Of a DNA stretch of 7,134 nucleotides, positions 1-5,130 are shown piece after piece. Position 1 is the stretch's first letter, and every line of letters begins with the position of its first letter. The notes beneath the pieces are model-generated. The model searched no databases. It was not told the origin of the DNA and saw only the letters and a list, made by a program, of their open reading frames with translations. The stretch lies in contig CAYYNM010000176.1 in NCBI GenBank assembly GCA_964472945.1, positions 1 through 7,134 of the forward strand, written 5' to 3'. This stretch comes from QPIN01 sp964472945. Its GTDB lineage: Bacteria; Pseudomonadota; Gammaproteobacteria; Methylococcales; Methylomonadaceae. Position numbers and translations under genes: made by a program.

Positions 1-2
1 TA

Positions 3-65
3 GATCACATAGCACAATGGCTATCGTCGGGGCTATCTCAATCCGCTTATTGTAACCAGAGATTT
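3..65 (+). pseudogene. Possible IS66-type accessory transposase (TnpA) fragment at left edge
   Basis: Reading from base 3, the plus strand encodes DHIAQWLSSGLSQSAYC followed by NQRF. The pattern W-x-x-SGLSQ-x-x-[FY]C recalls the N-terminal helix-turn-helix region of the small accessory proteins of IS66-family elements, which typically read like W-x-SGLSQ-x-FC-x-Q. After about residue 21 the frame stays open but loses any resemblance to that family and runs antisense into the next gene, so the match is short and probably a degraded remnant. The start lies outside the window. A short chance match cannot be excluded. Its position just beyond the 3' end of the minus-strand gene pair would make it a boundary marker of the locus. 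Confidence 0.3.
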
Positions 66-114
66 ATAACTTTATTTTGTAAATTAAGCTGTTTTTTCAT
101 AACCCTTTTGTATT

Positions 115-1431
115 TTAAGTCTCCTCCAATAATTCAGCTAAAACCAATTGATGTAATTTTTCAATTTGTATTGAACTCGCTAATGGCTCAACGAAATTAT
201 AACTTAGTGCAAGCTGGTTTTGATAAATACAACATAAAAAAGCAAGGCCTGGTGGGGTGGTTACCTGACAAAGGTGGAAAATAGAAGTTATTTCTGCTCC
301 AGGAAAGCTATGGCTAGGAATATCTAATTTACCAACATCAGAGAACCAAAATGAACTACGCTCTTTTCGTTTACTAGATTGGCGTAAAATTTTTCCATAT
401 TCAGCCAATGATAACCAACTACCTGCCCACATCAGGGGTAAAAAAGCATAGTCTAATTGTTGGCGAATAACATGCATATTTTGCTGTTTTAGATGAGCAA
501 ATAATTTATCCCTATCTTGTACAATTTCTCGTGAGGCTTGGGCAAATAAGGCGCAGACATGGTTAGCTATAACCGGTGTTAAAGCACGTTGCTTGCGTAA
601 ATTAAAGGCATAAGGTGAGCAATAAGCATCCCCACCATGATCAGGGTTCATTTTATCTAATGCACGCATTAAACAAGCTATGTAATACAGGCTGGTTCCT
701 GTTAAGCCAACTTTTTTTCTAGCCAGTTTACTGACTTGATCTGTTTGCGCTGGCGTTAGTTTAAAAATACTGTAATTTAATTGTTGGGGTGGTTGTTCAC
801 TTTTAAAGGGTTGAATACTTGTTAGTTTATCAATAGACTGAATATATCGTTTACCTTTGATTAACAAGGTGAATTTTTTCCACCATGAATATTTATCTAA
901 TTGTTGATTAACTAATGGTTTGCCAACTTCTTGTTCGAAGGGAGTGGTATCTTCAGCGCATAAATATTTAAGGATTAAATCAATACCTCGTGCATCACAA
1001 AAGGGGTGAACCCAACGGATAAAAAAGCAGTATTGGGTTGAACTCTTAATGAGATGAAATTCTATCGGTAAAACTTCTTCTCTATTTTGTTTATTATTTA
1101 TCAGCTGTTTAATAGTTTCTTTTTGAAATAATTGATCAGTTTGCTTTTCTGAACAAGTATGCTGAAAAAACAGTGCTGGTACTTTCTCTCTTTTACACCA
1201 GTAGAAGCGTTTCCCCCGTTGTTGCAAGCTGGATAAAGCGACAGGGAACTGATGGCTAAACTTTTCAATACGCTGTTGTAATAACTTTATATCAGGAATT
1301 TGATTAAGTTCTAAGGCAAATCCACAGAGGCTACCGGCAAGTCCATCTTGACGAATTTCTTCATCCATTGCCAAGGTAAAGCTATCAGCAATATTTAATG
1401 CTTCTAAAATATCTTGGTTAGAGTCGCTCAT
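115..1431 (-). CDS. Condensation-domain / acyltransferase superfamily protein (CoA- or ACP-dependent acyl transfer)
   Basis: This 438-residue protein looks like a stand-alone member of the chloramphenicol acetyltransferase / NRPS condensation / wax-ester synthase superfamily. The key sign is VHPFCDARG at about residues 141-149, which fits the superfamily HxxxDG active-site motif with His142 and Asp146. Ala replaces the usual Gly directly after the Asp, and a Gly follows at 149. A second conserved-looking stretch, FWFSDVGKLDIP in the C-terminal third (about 360-372), resembles the N/D-x-G strand that closes the tunnel in these enzymes. The length of about 440 residues fits one complete two-lobed fold. 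No signal peptide or membrane segment is evident, so it is probably cytosolic. The start ATG overlaps the stop of the ACP gene as ATGA, has no clear Shine-Dalgarno (SD) site and is probably translationally coupled. The pairing suggests the ACP presents the acyl donor. The acceptor is unknown. The superfamily call is fairly secure; the function is inference. Confidence 0.72.
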   Translation of the reverse strand: MSDSNQDILEALNIADSFTLAMDEEIRQDGLAGSLCGFALELNQIPDIKLLQQRIEKFSHQFPVALSSLQQRGKRFYWCKREKVPALFFQHTCSEKQTDQLFQKETIKQLINNKQNREEVLPIEFHLIKSSTQYCFFIRWVHPFCDARGIDLILKYLCAEDTTPFEQEVGKPLVNQQLDKYSWWKKFTLLIKGKRYIQSIDKLTSIQPFKSEQPPQQLNYSIFKLTPAQTDQVSKLARKKVGLTGTSLYYIACLMRALDKMNPDHGGDAYCSPYAFNLRKQRALTPVIANHVCALFAQASREIVQDRDKLFAHLKQQNMHVIRQQLDYAFLPLMWAGSWLSLAEYGKILRQSSKRKERSSFWFSDVGKLDIPSHSFPGAEITSIFHLCQVTTPPGLAFLCCIYQNQLALSYNFVEPLASSIQIEKLHQLVLAELLEET

Positions 1432-1667
1432 GCTTTTTTATGTTTTAAAATCCACTGGTCAAGCGCATTAAGTGTTTGCACATTATCAGGTTCAATTTCT
1501 GTATCGGGTAAGGTTATACCGTAACTGTCTTCAATAAACATAATAAGACGCATAATCCCCATGCTATCTAAGCCCGCTTCTAATAAATTATCTTCATCAC
1601 TAAATTGTTTTGGGTCAGCTACAAAGATCAGTTCTTCAAAGATAAAGCTGCGTAGTTTATTTTTCAT
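1428..1667 (-). CDS. Stand-alone acyl carrier protein
   Basis: This is a 79-residue acyl/peptidyl carrier protein. The phosphopantetheine site is LEAGLDSMGIMRL with Ser35 as the attachment residue, followed by a helix-III region (FIEDSYGITLPDTEI) typical of carrier proteins. The DSMGIM core is closer to carriers served by dedicated AMP-ligases or NRPS-like systems than to the DSL of the fatty-acid synthase ACP. The frame is open upstream to an ATG at 1715, but MKNKLRSF at 1667 is preferred. It gives a normal 79-residue carrier, whereas the extra 16 residues (MLYNPTFKLCKLYPKT) are atypical. The TATAAT box at 1727-1732 would also leave almost no leader for the longer form. Neither start has a strong SD site. 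The stop overlaps the following condensation-like gene as ATGA, making the two a bicistronic unit. It probably carries the substrate of that enzyme, but it could also serve the plus-strand ketosynthases. Confidence 0.88.
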   Translation of the reverse strand: MKNKLRSFIFEELIFVADPKQFSDEDNLLEAGLDSMGIMRLIMFIEDSYGITLPDTEIEPDNVQTLNALDQWILKHKKA

Positions 1668-1726
1668 TGTTTTAGGATATAATTTACAAAGTTTAAAGGT
1701 CGGGTTGTAGAGCATTATAGACCTGA

Positions 1727-1732
1727 ATTATA
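1727..1732 (-). promoter_or_regulatory. Candidate -10 box (TATAAT) for the ACP/condensation gene pair
   Basis: Read on the minus strand this is a perfect TATAAT hexamer. A start site about 7 nt downstream (near 1720) would give a leader of roughly 50 nt to the preferred ACP ATG at 1667. The best -35 match is poor (TTATCA at a 19-nt spacing). The AT-rich background makes chance matches common. Confidence 0.4.
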
Positions 1733-1773
1733 GCGCATAAAATACATTAAATGATAAACGGATGAGTAAAAGT

Positions 1774-1778
1774 GAAGG
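1774..1778 (+). promoter_or_regulatory. Ribosome binding site supporting a GTG start
   Basis: GAAGG lies 7 nt upstream of the GTG at 1786. This is good SD spacing and decides in favour of the GTG start for the flavoprotein. The resulting N-terminus, MTEKIDVIVIGAGPAG, places the dinucleotide-binding motif at the expected distance from the start. Confidence 0.65.
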
Positions 1779-1785
1779 CTAAAGA

Positions 1786-3015
1786 GTGACGGAAAAAATT
1801 GATGTCATCGTTATTGGAGCAGGCCCAGCAGGGAGTGTCGCTGCTGCATTATTGCAAAATAAAGGTCATAAAGTTACCATTGTTGAACGTGATATTTTCC
1901 CCCGTTTTAGTATTGGTGAGAGTTTATTACCACAATGTATGGAGTTTATTGAACAAGCTGGGATGATGGATGCGGTGCGTGCCGCAGGATTTCAATTAAA
2001 AACGGGGGCGGTCTTTATTCATAATAAGCAATTTTCTAATTTTTGTTTTTCAGATAAATTTTCAGCTGGTTTTGATACGACTTTTCAAGTACAGCGTGAT
2101 AAATTTGATTTGCTATTAGCCAATGAAGCAGAAAGAATGGGTGTTGATATTCGCTGGCAACAAGAGCTTATTGCAGCTGATTTCTCAAATGATAAACCGG
2201 TATTAACAGTTAAACAGGCTAATGGCAATAGCTATCAACTAGAAAGTACTTTTGTATTAGATGCGAGTGGTTTTGGGCGCGTGTTACCTCGGTTATTAAA
2301 TTTAGAAAAACCCTCTGATTTTCCTTGTCGACAATCCTTATTTACCCATATTGAGGATGGTATTAATTGCACCGAATATGATCGTAATAAAATTCGTATT
2401 ATTGTCCACCCTAAACATAGAGATGTTTGGTATTGGTTAATTCCCTTTAGTAATGGCCGCTGTAGTATTGGTGTGGTTGCTGAGCCTGCATTTTTTCAAA
2501 GATTAGGTGATGACCATCAACAACTGCTTCGGCAGCTGGTTTTTCAAGAACCTTCTTTATCCAGGCTGTTAAAAAATGCAGTATTTAATACTAAAGTAAA
2601 TAGTATAAAAGGCTATAGTGCAGATGTTAGCTCTTTATATGGAAAAGGCTATGCCTTATTAGGTAATGCAGGTGAATTTTTAGACCCTGTTTTCTCATCA
2701 GGTGTCACTATTGCTATGAAGTCTGCGAGTTTAGCGGCTGATATTTTAGATAAGCAATTGAATAATCAAACTGTTGACTGGCAAACTGAGTTTGTTGAGC
2801 CTTTACAGGTCGGGGTGGAGACTTTTAGAGCCTTTGTAACAGCCTGGTATCAAGGTGACCTTCAAGATGTGGTATTTTATGATCAGCAGCAGGCTAATAT
2901 AAAGCAAATGATATGTTCTATTTTGGCCGGTTATGTTTGGGACAAGAAAAACCCTTACGTAAAAAATTCTGCCCCCAGATTAAAAACACTTGCTGAATTA
3001 TGTCGAGAGCCATGA
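1786..3015 (+). CDS. Flavin-dependent halogenase-like FAD oxidoreductase
   Basis: This 409-residue cytosolic flavoprotein belongs to the tryptophan/phenol halogenase and PHBH-like superfamily. In order it shows the FAD Rossmann motif GAGPAG (11-16) with Glu after the second strand (VERD), GESLLP (44-49), GFQLKTGA (68-75) with Lys72 where the catalytic lysine of flavin-dependent halogenases lies, the substrate-strand motif VQRDKFD (102-108), VLDASGFGR (157-165), WYWLIP (215-220), which exactly fits the halogenase WxWxIP signature, and FLDPVFSSG (298-306), which fits the FxxPxxSxG signature. The length is within the family range. It starts with GTG, which is supported by an SD site, and ends in a 4-bp ATGA overlap with the ketosynthase gene, so it is first in a coupled operon. 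Xanthomonadins are brominated and some flexirubins are chlorinated, so halogenation of an aryl polyene is a reasonable role. However, related flavoproteins in pigment clusters are often of unproven activity, and oxygenation or desaturation remains possible. Confidence 0.85.
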   Translation: MTEKIDVIVIGAGPAGSVAAALLQNKGHKVTIVERDIFPRFSIGESLLPQCMEFIEQAGMMDAVRAAGFQLKTGAVFIHNKQFSNFCFSDKFSAGFDTTFQVQRDKFDLLLANEAERMGVDIRWQQELIAADFSNDKPVLTVKQANGNSYQLESTFVLDASGFGRVLPRLLNLEKPSDFPCRQSLFTHIEDGINCTEYDRNKIRIIVHPKHRDVWYWLIPFSNGRCSIGVVAEPAFFQRLGDDHQQLLRQLVFQEPSLSRLLKNAVFNTKVNSIKGYSADVSSLYGKGYALLGNAGEFLDPVFSSGVTIAMKSASLAADILDKQLNNQTVDWQTEFVEPLQVGVETFRAFVTAWYQGDLQDVVFYDQQQANIKQMICSILAGYVWDKKNPYVKNSAPRLKTLAELCREP

Positions 3016-4190
3016 GGTTTTTTCTTAATGATTTAGGAATGTTATCAGCGCTAGCAGATAACCCTGAACAGACCTTAAAAGGCTTGCAAGCAGGTGACCG
3101 CTCAGGTTTGCAAATAAGTGATGAATACAGCTCACACCCTGTTTATGTTGGCGAAGTAAAATCTCATTTACCCAGTATTGATAAAAAATACAGTGTTTAT
3201 GATTGTAAAAATAACCGTTTATTACTCGCTGCATTGGAGCAGATTAGAAATACCGTTGATGCTATGATTTCCCGTTATGGTTCGGATAGAATAGGCGTGG
3301 TTTTAGGTACGAGTACGTCGGGGGTGAGAAATACTGAGTTAGCATTAGCTTCAGTGGCTAAAAATAAGATAAAACCAGCTGGCTTTCATTATAAACAGCA
3401 ACAATTAGCCGGTGGGGCTGACTTTTTAGCTCATTTTTTAGGCCTAAAAGGGCCAGCTTATGCCGTATCAACAGCATGTTCATCCAGTGGAAAAGCCTTT
3501 GCTTCAGCGCGTCGGTTAATTTCCCTGGGTTTATGTGATGCCGTTATTGTGGGGGGGGCTGATAGTCTGTGCCAATTTACTGTTCATGGGTTTGATGCTT
3601 TAGCTTCAGTTTCACAAGGTTTATGTAAACCTTTTGGACAGCATCGTGAGGGTATTAATTTATCAGAAGGTGTGGCTTTATTTGTGCTGAGCAAAGAACA
3701 AGGTCCTGTTGAATTACAAGGTATTGGTGCAACGAGTGATGCCTATCATTTTTCAGCACCCGACCCGAAAGGGGGCGCGGTGATCAGTGCAATGCAAATT
3801 GCATTAAGGCAAGCAAAAAAATTACCTTCAGAGATTGACTATCTTAATATGCATGGCACAGCAACACCATTAAATGATGAAATGGAAAGTAAAGCCATTG
3901 AGCAGGTTTTTGGCACTGAAGTGGCTGTTAGTTCAACTAAAGGCATGACTGGTCATGCCTTAGGTGCAGCGGCTGCTATCGAGTTGGGTTTTTGTTGGAT
4001 GCTATTAACGGCTGATGATAAGCACGGGCTATTAATTCCTAATATAAATGGTGATTCCATAGATAATCAACTGCCTGCTTTAAATTATATTCAACAAGGG
4101 CAAAAGTTAGGGCGGAGCATCAACAATTGTCAGAGTAATTCCTTTGCTTTTGGGGGTAATAATGTTTCAATCGTTGTTAGTAGAACATGA
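3012..4190 (+). CDS. apeO-like: Beta-ketoacyl-ACP synthase, aryl polyene ApeO-like
   Basis: This 392-residue thiolase-fold ketosynthase catalyses decarboxylative Claisen condensation of malonyl-ACP with a growing acyl chain. The complete Cys-His-His set is visible: STACSSSG with Cys156, NMHGTATP with His281, and KGMTGHALG with Lys310 and His315. The family C-terminal motif NSFAFGGNN is also present. The enzyme should therefore be active and is not a chain-length factor. The frame also has an ATG at 3000 (four residues longer). The ATG at 3012 is preferred because it forms an ATGA overlap with the preceding stop, matching the next junction, and because MRFFLNDLGML fits the usual N-terminal strand. 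The following dehydratase gene also overlaps by 4 bp. The order ketosynthase, dehydratase, ketoreductase, ketosynthase matches apeO-P-Q-R. In studied aryl polyene systems ApeO works with a chain-length factor, ApeC, which is not in this window. A run of eight G at 3551-3558 interrupts the codons for Val-Gly-Gly. Confidence 0.88.
   Translation: MRFFLNDLGMLSALADNPEQTLKGLQAGDRSGLQISDEYSSHPVYVGEVKSHLPSIDKKYSVYDCKNNRLLLAALEQIRNTVDAMISRYGSDRIGVVLGTSTSGVRNTELALASVAKNKIKPAGFHYKQQQLAGGADFLAHFLGLKGPAYAVSTACSSSGKAFASARRLISLGLCDAVIVGGADSLCQFTVHGFDALASVSQGLCKPFGQHREGINLSEGVALFVLSKEQGPVELQGIGATSDAYHFSAPDPKGGAVISAMQIALRQAKKLPSEIDYLNMHGTATPLNDEMESKAIEQVFGTEVAVSSTKGMTGHALGAAAAIELGFCWMLLTADDKHGLLIPNINGDSIDNQLPALNYIQQGQKLGRSINNCQSNSFAFGGNNVSIVVSRT
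3551..3558 (+). repeat. G8 homopolymer tract inside the ketosynthase gene
   Basis: Eight consecutive G occur in the codons for VGGA (residues 180-183). The protein motif is conserved in the family, but using GGG-GGG here in an AT-rich gene creates a tract prone to slippage. A one-base change would truncate the ketosynthase at mid-length and, through the ATGA overlap, could also lower dehydratase translation. Confidence 0.9.
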
Positions 4191-4624
4191 TAGATATTAA
4201 TATTGCTAAAATAGTACCGCATGATGGAAAAATGTTGTTACTTGATAAGGTGATTGAATATGACCAGGAGTCCTTAGTGGCCGAAGCGGTTGTTCGAGGT
4301 GATGGCTTATTTAATCAAGGAGATACGGTTCCAGCTTGGTTAGGAATTGAGTATATGGCACAAGCAGTGGGGGCACAGGGTGGAATGCAGTGTTATTTAG
4401 CAGGTAAACCAATACAATTAGGTTTTTTACTTGGTTCACGAAAATATATCAGCAATGTTGCCAGTTTTAAGGTTGGAGAGTATTTAACCATTTCAGTAAA
4501 ACGTTTAATGGAAGATCAAGGCTTAGGTGTATTTGATTGTCATATTGTAGGGAAGGGTATTGACGTTTCAGCTAAGTTGAATGTTTATCAACCTAAAGAT
4601 AGTATTAATAGAGTGATTAGTTGA
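4187..4624 (+). CDS. apeP-like: 3-hydroxyacyl-ACP dehydratase, hotdog fold, ApeP-like
   Basis: This 145-residue single hotdog-domain protein is of the FabA/FabZ/ApeP type and should remove water from beta-hydroxyacyl-ACP to give the trans-enoyl chain. The N-terminal IVPHDGKMLLLDKV (His12) corresponds to the FabZ LPHRxPFLLVDRV stretch. WLGIEYMAQAVGAQGG (51-66, with Glu55) corresponds to the long central hotdog helix that supplies the acidic catalytic residue. Length and layout match the ApeP/COG4706-type dehydratases of aryl polyene clusters better than FabZ, which carries more conserved Pro/Gly around the catalytic helix. It starts within the preceding ketosynthase stop (ATGA) and is the last gene of the tightly coupled trio. 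No enoyl reductase is encoded nearby, so double bonds should be retained. In studied systems ApeP acts with a second dehydratase, ApeI, which is not visible here. Confidence 0.85.
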   Translation: MIDINIAKIVPHDGKMLLLDKVIEYDQESLVAEAVVRGDGLFNQGDTVPAWLGIEYMAQAVGAQGGMQCYLAGKPIQLGFLLGSRKYISNVASFKVGEYLTISVKRLMEDQGLGVFDCHIVGKGIDVSAKLNVYQPKDSINRVIS

Positions 4625-4816
4625 TTATTTTTAATGTGGATAAGACACTGTTTACCTAAATGATATGCCGGTGTTGATCATTCTCTTATCGAGGTATTGT
4701 CACTACCTGCACCCACTGTGGGTAGCCTCCCACAATATACATTTGTTGTTAGTCCTGTTTAAGTGTACGCTACCACTCGAAATTCTGAAATCAAATGACA
4801 AAAACACAATAAAGCT
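4625..4816 (+). other. Non-coding intergenic segment with inverted repeats
   Basis: These 192 bp have no convincing coding potential on either strand. A 51-codon frame at 4665-4820 exists but lacks an SD site and coding character. The notable content is the cluster of inverted repeats at 4692-4734, described separately. No clear terminator with a T run and no strong promoter was found. The segment breaks the otherwise overlapping gene order between dehydratase and ketoreductase. Confidence 0.6.
4692..4734 (+). repeat. Cluster of overlapping inverted repeats (structured RNA or operator candidate)
   Basis: Three elements lie side by side. AGGTA (4692-4696) pairs with TACCT (4704-4708) around a 7-nt loop. 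ACCCACTGTGGGT (4711-4723) is a perfect palindrome with a single central base. TGTGGG (4717-4722) pairs with CCCACA (4729-4734) around a 6-nt loop. The second and third share the GTGGG arm, so only one can form at a time. No T run follows the last stem, so a classical intrinsic terminator is unlikely. An RNA-processing hairpin, a transcript-end stabiliser or a protein-binding palindrome are options. Confidence 0.55.
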
Positions 4817-4981
4817 ATGAAAACACGTATTCTTACTATTTTATTTCTCTTATTTATGAGTGTGGCCAGCTTTTTGCCATTTCCAACGACTACATTGATT
4901 TGCCTGTTTGCTGCTATCTTCCGGCCTCCTTGGTTTAAAAAAGTAGTCGATGAAGTATATAAAAGTAAAAATATTGATTAG
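4817..4981 (+). CDS. Small membrane protein, 54 residues, unrecognised
   Basis: A 54-codon ORF encodes a protein with a basic start (MKTR), a hydrophobic stretch at about 5-20 (ILTILFLLFMSVASFL), a PFPTTT turn at about 21-26, and a second short hydrophobic stretch (LICLFAAIF, 27-35). The tail is RPPWFKKVVDEVYK (36-49), amphipathic and charged. The compositional switch from hydrophobic to charged, with aromatic Trp-Phe at the membrane edge, looks like a real one- or hairpin-pass inner-membrane protein rather than chance. A cleavable signal peptide is less likely because little would remain after cleavage. There is no obvious SD site upstream. The start overlaps the stop of a dubious upstream frame as ATGA. 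It sits between the dehydratase and ketoreductase genes on the same strand. I do not recognise the family. A membrane anchor or accessory for the pigment enzymes is speculation. Confidence 0.6.
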   Translation: MKTRILTILFLLFMSVASFLPFPTTTLICLFAAIFRPPWFKKVVDEVYKSKNID

Positions 4982-4988
4982 TACCTGA

Positions 4989-5009
4989 ATCCGCGACTTC
5001 AATGCGGAT
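4989..5009 (+). repeat. Hairpin just after the small membrane ORF
   Basis: ATCCGC (4989-4994) and GCGGAT (5004-5009) form a perfect 6-bp stem with a 9-nt loop, starting 8 nt after the stop codon of the 54-residue ORF. It is not followed by a T run, so it may protect or pause the transcript rather than terminate it. Confidence 0.4.
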
Positions 5010-5049
5010 AGCAGGGCGCAATAAGGATGGTTATTTAAACAGCTAAGAA

Positions 5050-5066
5050 CCCCCCTCCCTCTCTCT
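5050..5066 (+). repeat. Pyrimidine-only tract
   Basis: Seventeen consecutive C/T bases (six C, then T/C alternation ending in CTCTCT) occur in an otherwise AT-rich spacer. The complement is a purine tract of G and A. No coding meaning is seen. It could be a low-complexity scar or a single-stranded protein or RNA contact site. Confidence 0.5.
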
Positions 5067-5088
5067 GTCAAGGTTTACACCACTCAAG

Positions 5089-5119
5089 TTTGGTTCAAAC
5101 CAAGACTGGTTTTTCTTTT
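5089..5119 (+). terminator. Terminator-like hairpin with competing upstream stem (attenuator candidate)
   Basis: AAACCA (5097-5102) pairs with TGGTTT (5107-5112) around the loop AGAC, followed directly by TTCTTTT (5113-5119), the layout of a weak intrinsic terminator. The same ACCAA arm can instead pair with the upstream TTGGT (5090-5094) around a 4-nt loop TCAA. The two stems are mutually exclusive, as in terminator/antiterminator pairs. Stems are short and AU-rich, so efficiency is doubtful. It lies 12 nt before the ketoreductase start. Confidence 0.4.
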
Positions 5120-5130
5120 ATAAATAAAAC

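Larger units (their letters stand above)
1668..1785. promoter_or_regulatory. Divergent intergenic promoter region
   Basis: This segment of about 120 bp separates the minus-strand ACP gene from the plus-strand flavoprotein gene, so it should contain promoters for both directions. On the minus strand there are two perfect TATAAT hexamers, at 1732-1727 and 1719-1714. They are part of a plus-strand direct repeat ATTATAG (1714-1720 and 1727-1733) with 13-bp periodicity. No good -35 hexamer is visible upstream of either, so activator help is plausible. On the plus strand, TAAAAT at 1738-1743 is a weak -10 candidate. The arrangement suggests coordinated control of the two transcripts, but no regulator is encoded in the window. 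Confidence 0.5.

Noticed and set aside
17..55. Plus-strand frame reading MAIVGAISIRLL to a stop, open to the left edge, as the end of an upstream gene.
   Set aside because: Too little sequence to judge. The alternative frame with transposase-like residues is better supported.
48..98. 17-codon minus-strand frame (MKKQLNLQ...) after the condensation-like gene, preceded by AAAAGGG.
   Set aside because: Too short and without recognisable features. It may be chance in AT-rich DNA.
1668..1715. Sixteen-residue N-terminal extension of the ACP from the ATG at 1715.
   Set aside because: Carrier proteins of this type are about 80 residues, the extra peptide is atypical, and the nearby -10 boxes would leave little or no leader.
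1762..1782. Six-codon frame ATG-AGT-AAA-AGT-GAA-GGC-stop upstream of the flavoprotein.
   Set aside because: No SD site and no codon pattern suggesting a leader peptide, and it overlaps the real ribosome binding site.
3025..3234. 69-codon minus-strand frame inside the first ketosynthase.
   Set aside because: Antisense shadow of a clear conserved enzyme.
4665..4820. A 51-codon plus-strand frame (MPVLIILLSR...) ending in an ATGA overlap with the 54-residue ORF.
   Set aside because: No SD site, it runs through the inverted-repeat cluster, and the second half has no protein-like pattern. The ATGA overlap is suggestive of coupling but insufficient.
4850..5071. 73-codon minus-strand frame.
   Set aside because: Antisense to the small membrane ORF and spacer, low-complexity translation, no SD site or family features.
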